Of a stretch of DNA of 64,000 bases, positions 47,773 to 55,972 are shown piece by piece. Position numbers and translations under genes: made by a program. The stretch's first letter is position 1; the number at the start of each line of letters is the position of its first letter. This DNA is from an uncultured Shimia sp. (lineage in GTDB: Bacteria; Pseudomonadota; Alphaproteobacteria; Rhodobacterales; Rhodobacteraceae): NCBI RefSeq assembly GCF_913054185.1, contig NZ_CAJXIV010000003.1, forward strand, positions 1 through 64,000, written 5' to 3'. The notes below the pieces were generated by a model. The model was not told where the DNA came from, did no database searches, and was given only the letters and a program-made list of their open reading frames with translations.

Positions 47773-48651
47773 ATGTCTCAAAAGCCTCCCTCCTCCCGTC
47801 GCCCATCCGCGAAGCCAAACGCGCCCAAATCGCGCCCATCCAAGCCGCGTAGCGCAGCTGCAAAACCGGCATCCGACACGCCCAAACGCGAAGGCGATCG
47901 CATCGCCAAAGTGCTGGCCCGCGCGGGGGTAGCCTCACGCCGTGACGCAGAGCGCATGATCGAAGCAGGGCGCGTATCGGTAAACGGGAGTAAGCTCGAC
48001 AGCCCTGCCCTTAACGTGACGACCAAAGACCGCATCACCGTAGACGGAAAACCGATCGGCGAGCCTGATCCGGAACGCATTTGGCTCTACCACAAGCCAA
48101 CCGGGCTTGTGTCGACAAACCGCGACGAAAAGGGCCGCGAGACCATCTTTGATCACCTGCCTGAAAACCTGCCTCGCGTGATGACTATTGGACGGCTTGA
48201 CCTCAATTCCGAAGGCCTCCTGCTGCTCACCAACGATGGCGACTTGAAGCGTAAGCTGGAGTTGCCAAGCACAGGGTGGCTGCGCAAATATCGCGTGCGA
48301 ATCAACGGTCGCCCAACGGAAGAGACTTTTGCGCCCTTGCGCAAAGGCATCGTGGCGGAGGGAGAACGGTTTCAGCCGATGGAGATCACCTTGGACCGCC
48401 AACAAGGCGCCAACGCCTGGGTGACCATTGGCTTGCGCGAAGGCAAAAACCGCGAAATTCGCCGTGCCATGGAAGCCATCAACCTGACCGTGAACCGTCT
48501 GATCCGTGTGTCTTATGGTCCATTTCAGCTTGGCCAACTTAAATCCGGCGAAGTCGAAGAGGTGCGCCGTCGTGTTGTGCGTGACCAATTGGGCCTCGAA
48601 GGCGCAGTGCCCGAAGAAAAGCGTCGCAAACCTATTCGCCGCCGCAACTAA
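47773..48651 (+). CDS. Pseudouridine synthase, RsuA/RluB family
   Basis: A 292-residue rRNA pseudouridine synthase. A Lys/Arg/Pro/Ser-rich basic leader (about 1-45) is followed by an S4 RNA-binding domain (RIAKVLARAGVASRRDAERM). The catalytic domain has the Asp in GRLDLNSEGLLLLTNDGDL near 141 and NREIRRAMEAINLTVNRLIRV near 230. RluB is more likely than RsuA by its layout, acting on 23S rRNA, but the target is not certain. It is divergent from tadA and lies 115 nt before the stress-like operon. Confidence 0.92.
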   Translation: MSQKPPSSRRPSAKPNAPKSRPSKPRSAAAKPASDTPKREGDRIAKVLARAGVASRRDAERMIEAGRVSVNGSKLDSPALNVTTKDRITVDGKPIGEPDPERIWLYHKPTGLVSTNRDEKGRETIFDHLPENLPRVMTIGRLDLNSEGLLLLTNDGDLKRKLELPSTGWLRKYRVRINGRPTEETFAPLRKGIVAEGERFQPMEITLDRQQGANAWVTIGLREGKNREIRRAMEAINLTVNRLIRVSYGPFQLGQLKSGEVEEVRRRVVRDQLGLEGAVPEEKRRKPIRRRN

Positions 48652-48766
48652 TCAAGTGCGCAGGCTCCCTGCCTCGGCAATGCGCCGCTTTACCAAAACT
48701 TCCCCCTAGCCATCTTGCGGTAGAGTTCTTAGATTTCTCCATAACTTAGCGCAGGGTGGAGCCATT

Positions 48767-48850
48767 ATGTCATCAACCGGTTTGCAGAAGCTGGCCTTCG
48801 GCCTGTTGGTTCTGTTGATCTTCTACGTCTCCTTCACAGGAGGCGGCTGA
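48767..48850 (+). CDS. 27-residue membrane peptide
   Basis: A tiny frame of 27 codons starting with MSSTGLQKLAFG and ending TGGG. A run of hydrophobic residues (about 9-24, including LLVLLIFYVSF) would form a single membrane helix. AGGGTGGA lies six bases before the ATG, a good ribosome binding site. Its TGA overlaps the ATG of the XpaC-like gene (TGATG), so translation of the two is coupled. I cannot name a family; the coding call rests on the ribosome binding site, coupling and hydrophobic helix. Confidence 0.6.
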   Translation: MSSTGLQKLAFGLLVLLIFYVSFTGGG

Positions 48851-49728
48851 TGGCTCAGAAATTTGGTGGGAAATATAGCCCTAGTGGCACACAGACCTCT
48901 GCCAAAGAGGATGGTTTTCGCAATGCTAAGCGCAGCCGCGCTGGGGGCCGGGTCAACCTGCTCTTTATCGCGCCCCTTCCACTGATCTGGAAGGCCTTCA
49001 CATCTGAACCCATCGTGATGGCACAGTATCTGGTGGCACTTGGTACTCTGCTGCTTGCCGCGTGGATGACCCGCGAAGGCATGTTTGCACAAGAGGCCTA
49101 CGACGCGCGCAAAGTGGCCCGCCGTCCCGCCTTGCCCCGCAAACTGCTCGGCTCAGTACTCACGGGGCTCGGCCTCGCTGTCGCCGGTTTTGCAAGCCAT
49201 GGTCTTGTCGGAGCGGGTATCTTTGCCGTTGTTGGCGGCCTATTGCACAGCTTTGCCTTTGGCCTCGACCCGATGTCAGACAAAGGCATGGAAGGCACCA
49301 ACCGGCACCAAACCGACCGCGTTGCCCGCGCTGTGGAAGAAGCCGAAGAGCACCTGCGCGCCATGAGTGATGCCGTGGCCCGCGCCGGCGACCGTAATGT
49401 GGAGCGTCGTGTGGCGGCGTTCCAATCCACCGCCCGCGACCTCTTTCGCACGGTCGAAGAAGACCCACGGGATCTAACCGCAGCGCGTCGCTACCTCGGC
49501 GTTTATTTGTTGGGCGCCAAAGACGCGACCGTGAAATTTGCCGACATCTACAGCCGAACCCAGGACGCGCAGGCCCGTGCCGACTACCTCGCGCTGCTGG
49601 ACGATCTCGAAGAAAACTTCGCCGCCCGCACGCAGAAACTCCTGCTTGAGGATCGTGGCGACCTGACCATCGAAATTGATGTGCTGCGCGAGCGCCTAGA
49701 GCGCGAAGGCCTGCGCCGCGACAGCTGA
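48850..49728 (+). CDS. XpaC-like protein (5-bromo-4-chloroindolyl phosphate hydrolysis family)
   Basis: A 292-residue protein of the XpaC (PF10112-type) family. A basic N-terminus precedes three to four hydrophobic segments (about 36-75 and 98-140). The C-terminal 150 residues are charged helices (RVARAVEEAEEHLRAMSDAV, LDDLEENFAARTQKLL), probably a cytoplasmic coiled region. In B. subtilis xpaC is next to the telA homologue yaaN, and here telA follows after 34 nt. The enzymatic name comes from an old overexpression phenotype, and no catalytic residues are known. Confidence 0.8.
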   Translation: MAQKFGGKYSPSGTQTSAKEDGFRNAKRSRAGGRVNLLFIAPLPLIWKAFTSEPIVMAQYLVALGTLLLAAWMTREGMFAQEAYDARKVARRPALPRKLLGSVLTGLGLAVAGFASHGLVGAGIFAVVGGLLHSFAFGLDPMSDKGMEGTNRHQTDRVARAVEEAEEHLRAMSDAVARAGDRNVERRVAAFQSTARDLFRTVEEDPRDLTAARRYLGVYLLGAKDATVKFADIYSRTQDAQARADYLALLDDLEENFAARTQKLLLEDRGDLTIEIDVLRERLEREGLRRDS

Positions 49729-49762
49729 CAACACATGTGACCTACCGGAAGGGTGGATTTAA

Positions 49763-50959
49763 ATGTCTGAAATCGTAAAACAAAAAGCCGAAGCAGCCTT
49801 GGCGGAAATTACCGAAGCCACCGTTGCGCTTCCCGAACCGGTTGAGGCCAACGCCATTGTGCCTCTTGCCGAAGCGGACGCGCCGGTTTCTGCCGAGATC
49901 ACCAAGCGCATGGCCGAGCTGGACATGACCAATACCAACTCTATTGTGTCTTTTGGCTCCGGTGCTCAGGCAGAACTACAGACAATTTCGCAAGCCATGC
50001 TGCAAGACGTGCGCAACAAAGATGTTGGCCCAGCAGGCGACAGCCTGCGCGACATCGTCACCACCATCCGCGGGTTCTCCGTCTCCGAATTGGACATCCG
50101 CCGCGAGCGCAGCTTTTGGGAGAAACTGTTTGGTAAGGCCGCGCCATTTGCCAAGTTCACCGCCCGTTTTGAAGACGTGCAGGATCAGATCGACCGTGTC
50201 ACCGACGATCTGCTTGATCACGAACACAAACTTCTGAAAGACATCAAATCGCTGGATGTGCTTTACGAGAAAACCCTCGCATTCTACGACGAACTGGCAC
50301 TCTACATTGCAGCCGGAGAGGCGAAGATTGCCGATCTGGATGCCAATGACATCCCCGCCAAAGAGGCTGAAGTTTCTGCCGCAGACGAAAACGCACAGGT
50401 TATGAAGGCCCAAGAGTTGCGCGACCTGCGCGCCGCACGCGATGACCTGGAACGCCGTGTGCACGACCTCAAACTGACCCGTCAGGTCACTATGCAGTCG
50501 CTGCCGTCGATCCGACTGGTTCAGGAAAACGACAAATCTCTGGTCACCAAGATCAACTCGACGTTGGTCAACACCGTGCCACTCTGGGAAACCCAATTGG
50601 CGCAAGCCGTCACCATCCAACGCTCCGCCGAGGCCGCCGCCGCTGTGCGCGATGCCAACGATCTGACCAATGAGCTGCTGACCGCCAACGCCAAAAACCT
50701 GCGTGAAACCAACAGAGCTGTGCGCACCGAGATGGAGCGTGGCGTGTTTGACATAGAGGCTGTAAAAATCGCGAACGCCGAGCTGATTGCCACGATCAAT
50801 GAGTCGTTGCAGATCGCGGATGAAGGCAAAGCCAAGCGTGCCGCCGCGGAGGGTGACATGAAGAAAATGGAAGCTGAACTGCGCGACACATTGGCCTCTG
50901 CCAAAGCCCGCAAGGACGGCCTCGGCGACACAACAGCCACTGCAGTGCCTGCGACGTGA
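49763..50959 (+). CDS. telA: Toxic anion resistance protein TelA family
   Basis: A 398-residue cytoplasmic protein, almost all helical and charged, of the TelA/KlaA family (PF05816). Recognisable parts are SFGSGAQAELQTISQAMLQDV near 55, FWEKLFGKAAPFAKFTARFEDVQ near 118, and VTMQSLPSIRLVQENDKSLVTKI near 245. Homologues protect against tellurite or certain antibiotics in some hosts, but the native role is probably membrane or envelope stress. It overlaps the next gene by 4 nt (GTGA) and follows the xpaC-like gene by 34 nt. No transmembrane helix is seen. Confidence 0.92.
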   Translation: MSEIVKQKAEAALAEITEATVALPEPVEANAIVPLAEADAPVSAEITKRMAELDMTNTNSIVSFGSGAQAELQTISQAMLQDVRNKDVGPAGDSLRDIVTTIRGFSVSELDIRRERSFWEKLFGKAAPFAKFTARFEDVQDQIDRVTDDLLDHEHKLLKDIKSLDVLYEKTLAFYDELALYIAAGEAKIADLDANDIPAKEAEVSAADENAQVMKAQELRDLRAARDDLERRVHDLKLTRQVTMQSLPSIRLVQENDKSLVTKINSTLVNTVPLWETQLAQAVTIQRSAEAAAAVRDANDLTNELLTANAKNLRETNRAVRTEMERGVFDIEAVKIANAELIATINESLQIADEGKAKRAAAEGDMKKMEAELRDTLASAKARKDGLGDTTATAVPAT

Positions 50960-51876
50960 AACGGTTTGCAGGCATAGGTTTGGGGCTGCTGATCACCTTG
51001 GCAGCCTGCGAAGACACCGGCGGCATCACCAAGCCGCCGGTGGCAAAACCAACGCCTGCACCCCCGTCTGAAGCCAGCGCCGCACTGCGCTCTTACTACA
51101 GCAAGGTTCAGGCTGACCTTTTGACGCGCGGATTGCTGCGCACCGACGGCGGCGGCCCAGACACCCCCTTCACACCAGACATCCTTGCCCGCAATTTTGA
51201 ACGTATCGCCTTTTACGATGAGTATAATAGCGGTGGCGGGTTGGAAAGATCCTCTGGTCAAGCGGGTCAGCTACGCCGCTGGAATGGGCCCTTAAAGATA
51301 AATGTCGAATTTGGCCCTTCGGTTCCTGAAGAGCAGCGAGCCAAAGACCGTGCAACTGTGGCCGCCTACGTTTCGCGTTTGGCAAACGCAACCGGCCACG
51401 CCGTTCGCCAAAGCAGCGGCAAGGCAAACTTCCATGTGTTGGTTATGGGCGCGGACGACCGCGATACGGTCAACAGACGCCTCGACAGTTTGTTACCAAA
51501 CGCCTCCCCCAAAACGCGAGCGCTGTTCGCCAATCCACCACGCAATATCTATTGCTTCGTGGTGGCGCTGGCCTCTGACAGCACTCCCAACGTTTACACG
51601 TCCGCCGTCGCCCTTGTACGTGCGGAACACCCTGACCTTTTGCGCAAATCCTGCTTTCACGAAGAGATCGCGCAGGGGCTTGGTTTGGCCAATGACAGCC
51701 CCGAAGCCCGCCCCTCGATCTTCAACGACGACGAGGAGTTTGCCCTCCTCACCACGCATGACGAAAAACTGCTCTCTATGCTCTATGACGACCGGCTTAG
51801 CATCGGCATGAGCGTGGACGACGCCCGCCCTATTGTTTACATTCTGGCCCGCGAGCAGACCGCACAGAACTTCTGA
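50956..51876 (+). CDS. DUF2927 lipoprotein
   Basis: A 306-residue protein starting at a GTG that overlaps the telA stop. The signal peptide ends in a lipobox (TLAAC, Cys18), so it should be lipid-anchored outside the cytoplasm. The DUF2927 domain has LRRWNGPLKINVEFGPSVP near 115 and, near 235, SCFHEEIAQGLGLANDSPEA followed by FNDDEEFALLT. The HEE motif looks like part of a zincin-type metal site but lacks HExxH, so protease activity is only a suggestion. It is the only clearly exported lipoprotein in the operon. Confidence 0.8.
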   Translation: MKRFAGIGLGLLITLAACEDTGGITKPPVAKPTPAPPSEASAALRSYYSKVQADLLTRGLLRTDGGGPDTPFTPDILARNFERIAFYDEYNSGGGLERSSGQAGQLRRWNGPLKINVEFGPSVPEEQRAKDRATVAAYVSRLANATGHAVRQSSGKANFHVLVMGADDRDTVNRRLDSLLPNASPKTRALFANPPRNIYCFVVALASDSTPNVYTSAVALVRAEHPDLLRKSCFHEEIAQGLGLANDSPEARPSIFNDDEEFALLTTHDEKLLSMLYDDRLSIGMSVDDARPIVYILAREQTAQNF

Positions 51877-51912
51877 GCGCCTCCGCGGCCAGCCTTTTGA
51901 AAGGACCACCTC

Positions 51913-53052
51913 ATGGGTATTTTTGATTTCCTCACCGGCGAATTTATCGACGTAATCCATTGGGTGGACGACACCCGCGACACGCTGGTTTTCCGGTTTG
52001 AGCGCGAAGGGCATGAGATCAAATACGGCGCCAAGTTGACCGTACGCGAAGGTCAGGCAGCGGTGTTTGTGCACGAGGGCCAACTGGCCGATGTCTTCAC
52101 GCCCGGTCTCTATATGCTTGAGACCAACAACATGCCGGTGATGACCACGTTGCAACATTGGGACCACGGCTTCAAAAGCCCGTTTAAGTCCGAAATCTAC
52201 TACGTCAACACCACCCGCTTTGCCAACTTGAAGTGGGGCACCAAAAACCCAATTATGGTACGGGACCCCGAATTTGGCCCTGTGCGCCTGCGCGCCTATG
52301 GCACCTACGCCATCCGCGTGGTCGACCCCGCCCGCTTCCTGACAGAGATCGTTGGCACCGATGGCGAGTTCACCATGGACGAGATCAGCTTCCAGATCCG
52401 CAACATCATCGTGCAGGAATTCTCCCGCGTGGTGGCTGGTTCCGGCATTCCGGTTCTGGACATGGCTGCAAACACTGCCGATCTTGGCAAACTGGTCGCC
52501 GCCGAAATCTCCGGCACCATTGCCGAATACGGCCTCGCAATCCCGGAACTCTACATCGAAAATATCTCTCTCCCGCCCGCGGTCGAAGCAGCGATGGACA
52601 AGCGTACCTCCATGGGTATTGTCGGCGATCTGGGCAAATACACCCAGTTCTCCGCCGCCGAAGCCATGACTGCCGCCGCGCAAACGCCAAACTCCGGCAT
52701 GGGCGCTGGTATGGGGATGGGTATGGGCATGGCAATGGCCCAACAGATGGCGCAAACCGGCCCATGGGGTGCAGCTCCAGCCGCCCAAACACCACAAGCC
52801 GCTCCAGCCCCGCAAACCAACGCCGCACCACCTCCGCCCCCGCCGGTCGAACACGTTTGGCACATCGCTGAAAACGGCCAGACCAAAGGCCCCTTCTCCA
52901 AAGCTGCCCTGGGCCGCATGGCCACCGGCGGAGACATCACCCGCGAAACCCACGTCTGGACCGCAGGTCAGGATGGCTGGAAACACGCCGAAGACGTCGC
53001 TGAACTGGCGCAGCTTTTCACCATCCTGCCACCCCCGCCGCCCGGCGCGTAA
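51913..53052 (+). CDS. SPFH-domain protein with C-terminal GYF_2 domain (YdjI-like)
   Basis: A 379-residue protein. Residues 1-240 form the SPFH/YdjI-like domain (MGIFDFLTGEFIDVIHWVDD, VREGQAAVFVHEGQ, PGLYMLETNNMPV, IEYGLAIPEL-like). A Met/Gly-rich stretch (about 255-280) and a Pro/Ala linker lead to a GYF_2 domain (about 312-370, VWHIAENGQTKGPFSKAALG), which usually binds proline-rich peptides. In B. subtilis YdjI is an SPFH protein working with PspA and YdjG/YdjH on membrane stress. AAAGGA precedes the ATG. Confidence 0.9.
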   Translation: MGIFDFLTGEFIDVIHWVDDTRDTLVFRFEREGHEIKYGAKLTVREGQAAVFVHEGQLADVFTPGLYMLETNNMPVMTTLQHWDHGFKSPFKSEIYYVNTTRFANLKWGTKNPIMVRDPEFGPVRLRAYGTYAIRVVDPARFLTEIVGTDGEFTMDEISFQIRNIIVQEFSRVVAGSGIPVLDMAANTADLGKLVAAEISGTIAEYGLAIPELYIENISLPPAVEAAMDKRTSMGIVGDLGKYTQFSAAEAMTAAAQTPNSGMGAGMGMGMGMAMAQQMAQTGPWGAAPAAQTPQAAPAPQTNAAPPPPPPVEHVWHIAENGQTKGPFSKAALGRMATGGDITRETHVWTAGQDGWKHAEDVAELAQLFTILPPPPPGA

Positions 53053-53059
53053 CTCCCTT

Positions 53060-53081
53060 GCCCCGGCTTTCTAGCCGGGGC
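53060..53081 (+). terminator. Hairpin between the SPFH and zinc-ribbon genes
   Basis: A perfect 9-bp stem GCCCCGGCT/AGCCGGGGC with a TTCT loop lies in the 72-nt gap. No T-run follows. It may be a partial terminator or set the ratio between the upstream and downstream genes. Confidence 0.5.
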
Positions 53082-53124
53082 TTCACCTGTTCTTCCCAAG
53101 CCATTTCAAAGCAAGCAGCCTTTC

Positions 53125-54231
53125 ATGTCAGCCACTCCGCCCCCCGCGCCAAAAGAGACCACCCGTTTCCCCTGCGCCCAATGCGGCGCGGACTACCGTT
53201 TCGCGCCCAACGAAGGCAAACTGATCTGCGATCACTGCGGGCACGAAGAAGCCACTGAGCAAGGCGACCGACAAACGGCAATTGCCGAGCTGGATTTCAA
53301 AGCTGCGCTTGCCAAACAGCTCCCAGCCGCCGAAATGGTGGAGGCCCGCACCACCTCCTGCCCCAATTGCGCTGCACATGTTGTGTTTGAAGGCGACATC
53401 CACGCCACCGAATGCCCGTTCTGTGCCACGCCCGTTGTGGTCGATACCGGTACCCACCGCCTGATCAAACCGCGCGCCGTATTGCCGTTTCAAATTGCGG
53501 AAAAAATCGCACATCAAGCCATGAACGATTGGCTGGGTAAACTCTGGTTTGCGCCCAATGGCTTGCAGGAGTACGCGAAAAAGGGCCGCAAAATGGACGG
53601 CGTCTATGTCCCCTATTGGACCTATGATGCCGATACCAAATCCTCCTACATGGGTGAACGTGGCACGATCTATTATGTCACCGAAACCGTCATGGTGGAT
53701 GGCAAACGCGAGCAACGGCAGGTGCAAAAAATCCGCTGGTCGCCTGCGTCTGGCCGCGTCAAACGCTGGTTTGACGATATACTTGTGCTTGGCTCCAAAG
53801 CCTTGCCAAAGAAATACACCGACAACCTGCAGCCTTGGGATCTCTCCGCCCTTGAGCCCTACACGCCCGAGTTCCTCGCAGGCTTTCAAGCCGAAGGCTA
53901 CTCCATTGAACTCGAGCAAGGTTATGACGAGGCCCGCGACCATATGGATCGCGTGATCCGTCGTGACGTGGCCTTTGACATCGGCGGCGACCGCCAGCGC
54001 ATCCACAACATCTCCACTTCGGTTAGCGACGTGACGTTTAAACACATACTGCTGCCGGTCTGGATGGCGGCATATAAGTATCGCGGCACGTCTTATCGCT
54101 TTGTTGTGAATGGACAAACCGGCCGCGTGCAAGGGGAACGCCCCTACTCGAAATGGAAGATCGCCTTTGCGGTTTTGCTTGCCGCTATTGCTGCGGGCGT
54201 GATTGGCTATATCATTGCCCAAAACCAATAA
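53125..54231 (+). CDS. Double zinc-ribbon membrane protein (YdjG-like)
   Basis: A 368-residue protein with two zinc ribbons: CAQC...CDHC (Cys17, 20, 35, 38) and CPNC...CPFC (Cys79, 82, 97, 100). A long middle domain contains YVPYWTYDADTKSSYMGERG and VAFDIGGDRQRIHN, and a single C-terminal helix (last ~20 residues) anchors it in the membrane. This layout resembles B. subtilis YdjG, which helps bring the SPFH protein YdjI to the membrane; here the SPFH gene is directly upstream. Some annotations call such proteins primosomal-like because of the zinc ribbon; there is no helicase motif. Confidence 0.8.
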   Translation: MSATPPPAPKETTRFPCAQCGADYRFAPNEGKLICDHCGHEEATEQGDRQTAIAELDFKAALAKQLPAAEMVEARTTSCPNCAAHVVFEGDIHATECPFCATPVVVDTGTHRLIKPRAVLPFQIAEKIAHQAMNDWLGKLWFAPNGLQEYAKKGRKMDGVYVPYWTYDADTKSSYMGERGTIYYVTETVMVDGKREQRQVQKIRWSPASGRVKRWFDDILVLGSKALPKKYTDNLQPWDLSALEPYTPEFLAGFQAEGYSIELEQGYDEARDHMDRVIRRDVAFDIGGDRQRIHNISTSVSDVTFKHILLPVWMAAYKYRGTSYRFVVNGQTGRVQGERPYSKWKIAFAVLLAAIAAGVIGYIIAQNQ

Positions 54232-54249
54232 TTGTTGGGGAAATCCGAG

Positions 54250-54921
54250 ATGTCTCATCACGCTACGCTGCAAGAGCTTCTGCACACCCGCCATTCTTGC
54301 CGCGCATTCAAATCAGACCCCGTGCCAAAAGATGTGATTACACACATCCTACATGATGCCGGACGAGCCCCATCTTGGTGCAACGCCCAGCCTTGGAAGG
54401 TTATTGTCACTTCGGGCTCTCAGACCGAGGCCTTTCGCGAGGCCACGGCCACAGCCTTTGACAACGGCGCCGCGGCACCGGACTACCCTTTCCCGGACAC
54501 CTACACCGGTGCACATCTTGAACGCCGTCGCACCTGCGGCTTTCAACTTTATGAAGCCGTGGGCATTGGTCGTGGGGACCGAGAAGGCCGCGCCCGTCAA
54601 ATGCGAGAAAACTACACGCTGTTTGGCGCACCACATGTGGCGGTGATCACCTGCCCCAAGGAACTTGGCCCCTACGGCGTGCTCGATTGCGGCGGCTTCA
54701 TCACCGCCTTTTGCCTCTCTGCCAAAGCGCAGGGCATCGGCACGGTCCCACAAGCCGCCTTGTCGCTTTTCTCAGATACAATCCGCACACATTTTGACAT
54801 CCCCGAAGACCGAAACGTCTTGGCTGCCATTTCTTTTGGCCATCCGGATGACGCCGCCAGTATCAACACCTTCCGTACGGATCGCGCAGCGCTGGACGAG
54901 TTTGTCGATTGGCGCGACTGA
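54250..54921 (+). CDS. Nitroreductase family protein
   Basis: A 223-residue FMN-dependent nitroreductase-fold enzyme. The FMN-binding start RHSCRAFKSDPVPKDVITHI and DAGRAPSWCNAQPWKVIVT are present, then GGFITAFCLSAKAQGIGTVP and ISFGHPDD near the end. It follows the zinc-ribbon gene by 18 nt, so it is probably the last gene of the operon. It may reduce quinones, nitro compounds or flavins; its substrate and link to the stress module are unknown. Confidence 0.88.
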   Translation: MSHHATLQELLHTRHSCRAFKSDPVPKDVITHILHDAGRAPSWCNAQPWKVIVTSGSQTEAFREATATAFDNGAAAPDYPFPDTYTGAHLERRRTCGFQLYEAVGIGRGDREGRARQMRENYTLFGAPHVAVITCPKELGPYGVLDCGGFITAFCLSAKAQGIGTVPQAALSLFSDTIRTHFDIPEDRNVLAAISFGHPDDAASINTFRTDRAALDEFVDWRD

Positions 54922-54927
54922 GCCGCT

Positions 54928-55893
54928 TCAGGTCCGCTGCAACACCTGCCCCTTGACGTCACCAGAACTCACATATGGCAGCGCAGTTGGGTGAATGCTC
55001 TCGGAGCGATCCGCACAGACCAGGCGCGGCGAGCGAAACAGGAAATACTTGCCCAGCGACCGCCAGGTCCCAACCATAGGCGCATCCGGATCGGTGACAT
55101 ACCGGTCCCGCCACCCACTTGGCAGGTCAACGCCACACATTGCCAGCCGCTCCAACATCCAGACAAGTGACACATTGGCCAGCGGCCGCGCCGCGTCAAA
55201 GCCGACCAATTGTCCGCCCACATCACTGTGCGCCCCGCGAAACCAGACCTGCTCCACCCGCCCGTCCCAGTCATCGGGACAGCGCCACAGCTCCGGTTCA
55301 AACACCTGCCGCGTCTCATCCAGCGCCAACGCGTGAAACCCGTGCTGCACAACAGGGGCCAGTTGATGATTGTGAAACGCATGACGCCGCTCGGTGATGC
55401 GCCACAACACCGGCACCCGTGCGCCTAACGCCTTCACCGTATCCCAGACGCCAACCATCTCGATTTGCGTTTCCTCATGACAATGCGCCACCGCAAAGGC
55501 CTTGGCCGCTGCACTGTCCGGTGTCAGTTCATAGTGCCGATAGGCCGTACGAATATTTCGTTCTGTGGCACAGTCAGCCCTCAGCAGACCCACCCGGTCA
55601 ATCACCCCAGCCAGCGAGCGCACCGCAAAGGCGCCCCGCGAATAGCCCATCAGGATAATTTTGTCTCCGGGCCGATACCGGCTTGCTAAATAGCCATACG
55701 CCCGCCGAATTTGCCGATTGATACCGCGTCCCATCAGCACATCCAAGGTCTGTCGCCAGGACCGCCATTGCACCCCAGCCTCATAGTAGACCGACACCGC
55801 CGCACCGATCTCACGCAGAAGCATATAAGTTTGCCCGGCGTTGGTTTCCTGCCCCGGCGCAAGCGAGGACATAGTGCCATCCAAAATGATCAC
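54928..55893 (-). CDS. DUF2235 (Tle1-like) alpha/beta hydrolase
   Basis: A 321-residue protein of the DUF2235/Tle1 hydrolase type. The early DGT motif (ILDGTMSSL), the nucleophile elbow LMGYSRGAFAVRSLAG near 85, GVWDTVKALG near 150 with the acid, and WFRGAHSDVGG near 220 with the His form the expected triad. The GTG at 55893 is the only ATG/GTG/TTG start near, but the frame stays open to 55998 and reads plausibly coding (PAGPRRGVVTHV before the GTG), so the true start may use a rare codon upstream. Tle1-type proteins can be secreted phospholipases; no secretion genes are nearby. Confidence 0.8.
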   Translation of the reverse strand: MIILDGTMSSLAPGQETNAGQTYMLLREIGAAVSVYYEAGVQWRSWRQTLDVLMGRGINRQIRRAYGYLASRYRPGDKIILMGYSRGAFAVRSLAGVIDRVGLLRADCATERNIRTAYRHYELTPDSAAAKAFAVAHCHEETQIEMVGVWDTVKALGARVPVLWRITERRHAFHNHQLAPVVQHGFHALALDETRQVFEPELWRCPDDWDGRVEQVWFRGAHSDVGGQLVGFDAARPLANVSLVWMLERLAMCGVDLPSGWRDRYVTDPDAPMVGTWRSLGKYFLFRSPRLVCADRSESIHPTALPYVSSGDVKGQVLQRT

Positions 55894-55972
55894 ATGTGTG
55901 ACAACCCCTCGGCGAGGCCCTGCCGGAGTATGGCTGCTGGTGAACTTACCAGCCAGCCACTCTGATATGCGT

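Noticed and set aside
51493-52986. A 497-codon minus-strand frame across the DUF2927 and SPFH genes.
   Set aside because: It is Gly/His/Arg/Val-rich, antisense to two well-supported genes, and has no start signal.
53125-54231. The zinc-ribbon protein as primosomal helicase PriA.
   Set aside because: It lacks Walker A and B motifs, is half the length and ends in a membrane helix; only the zinc-ribbon resembles PriA.
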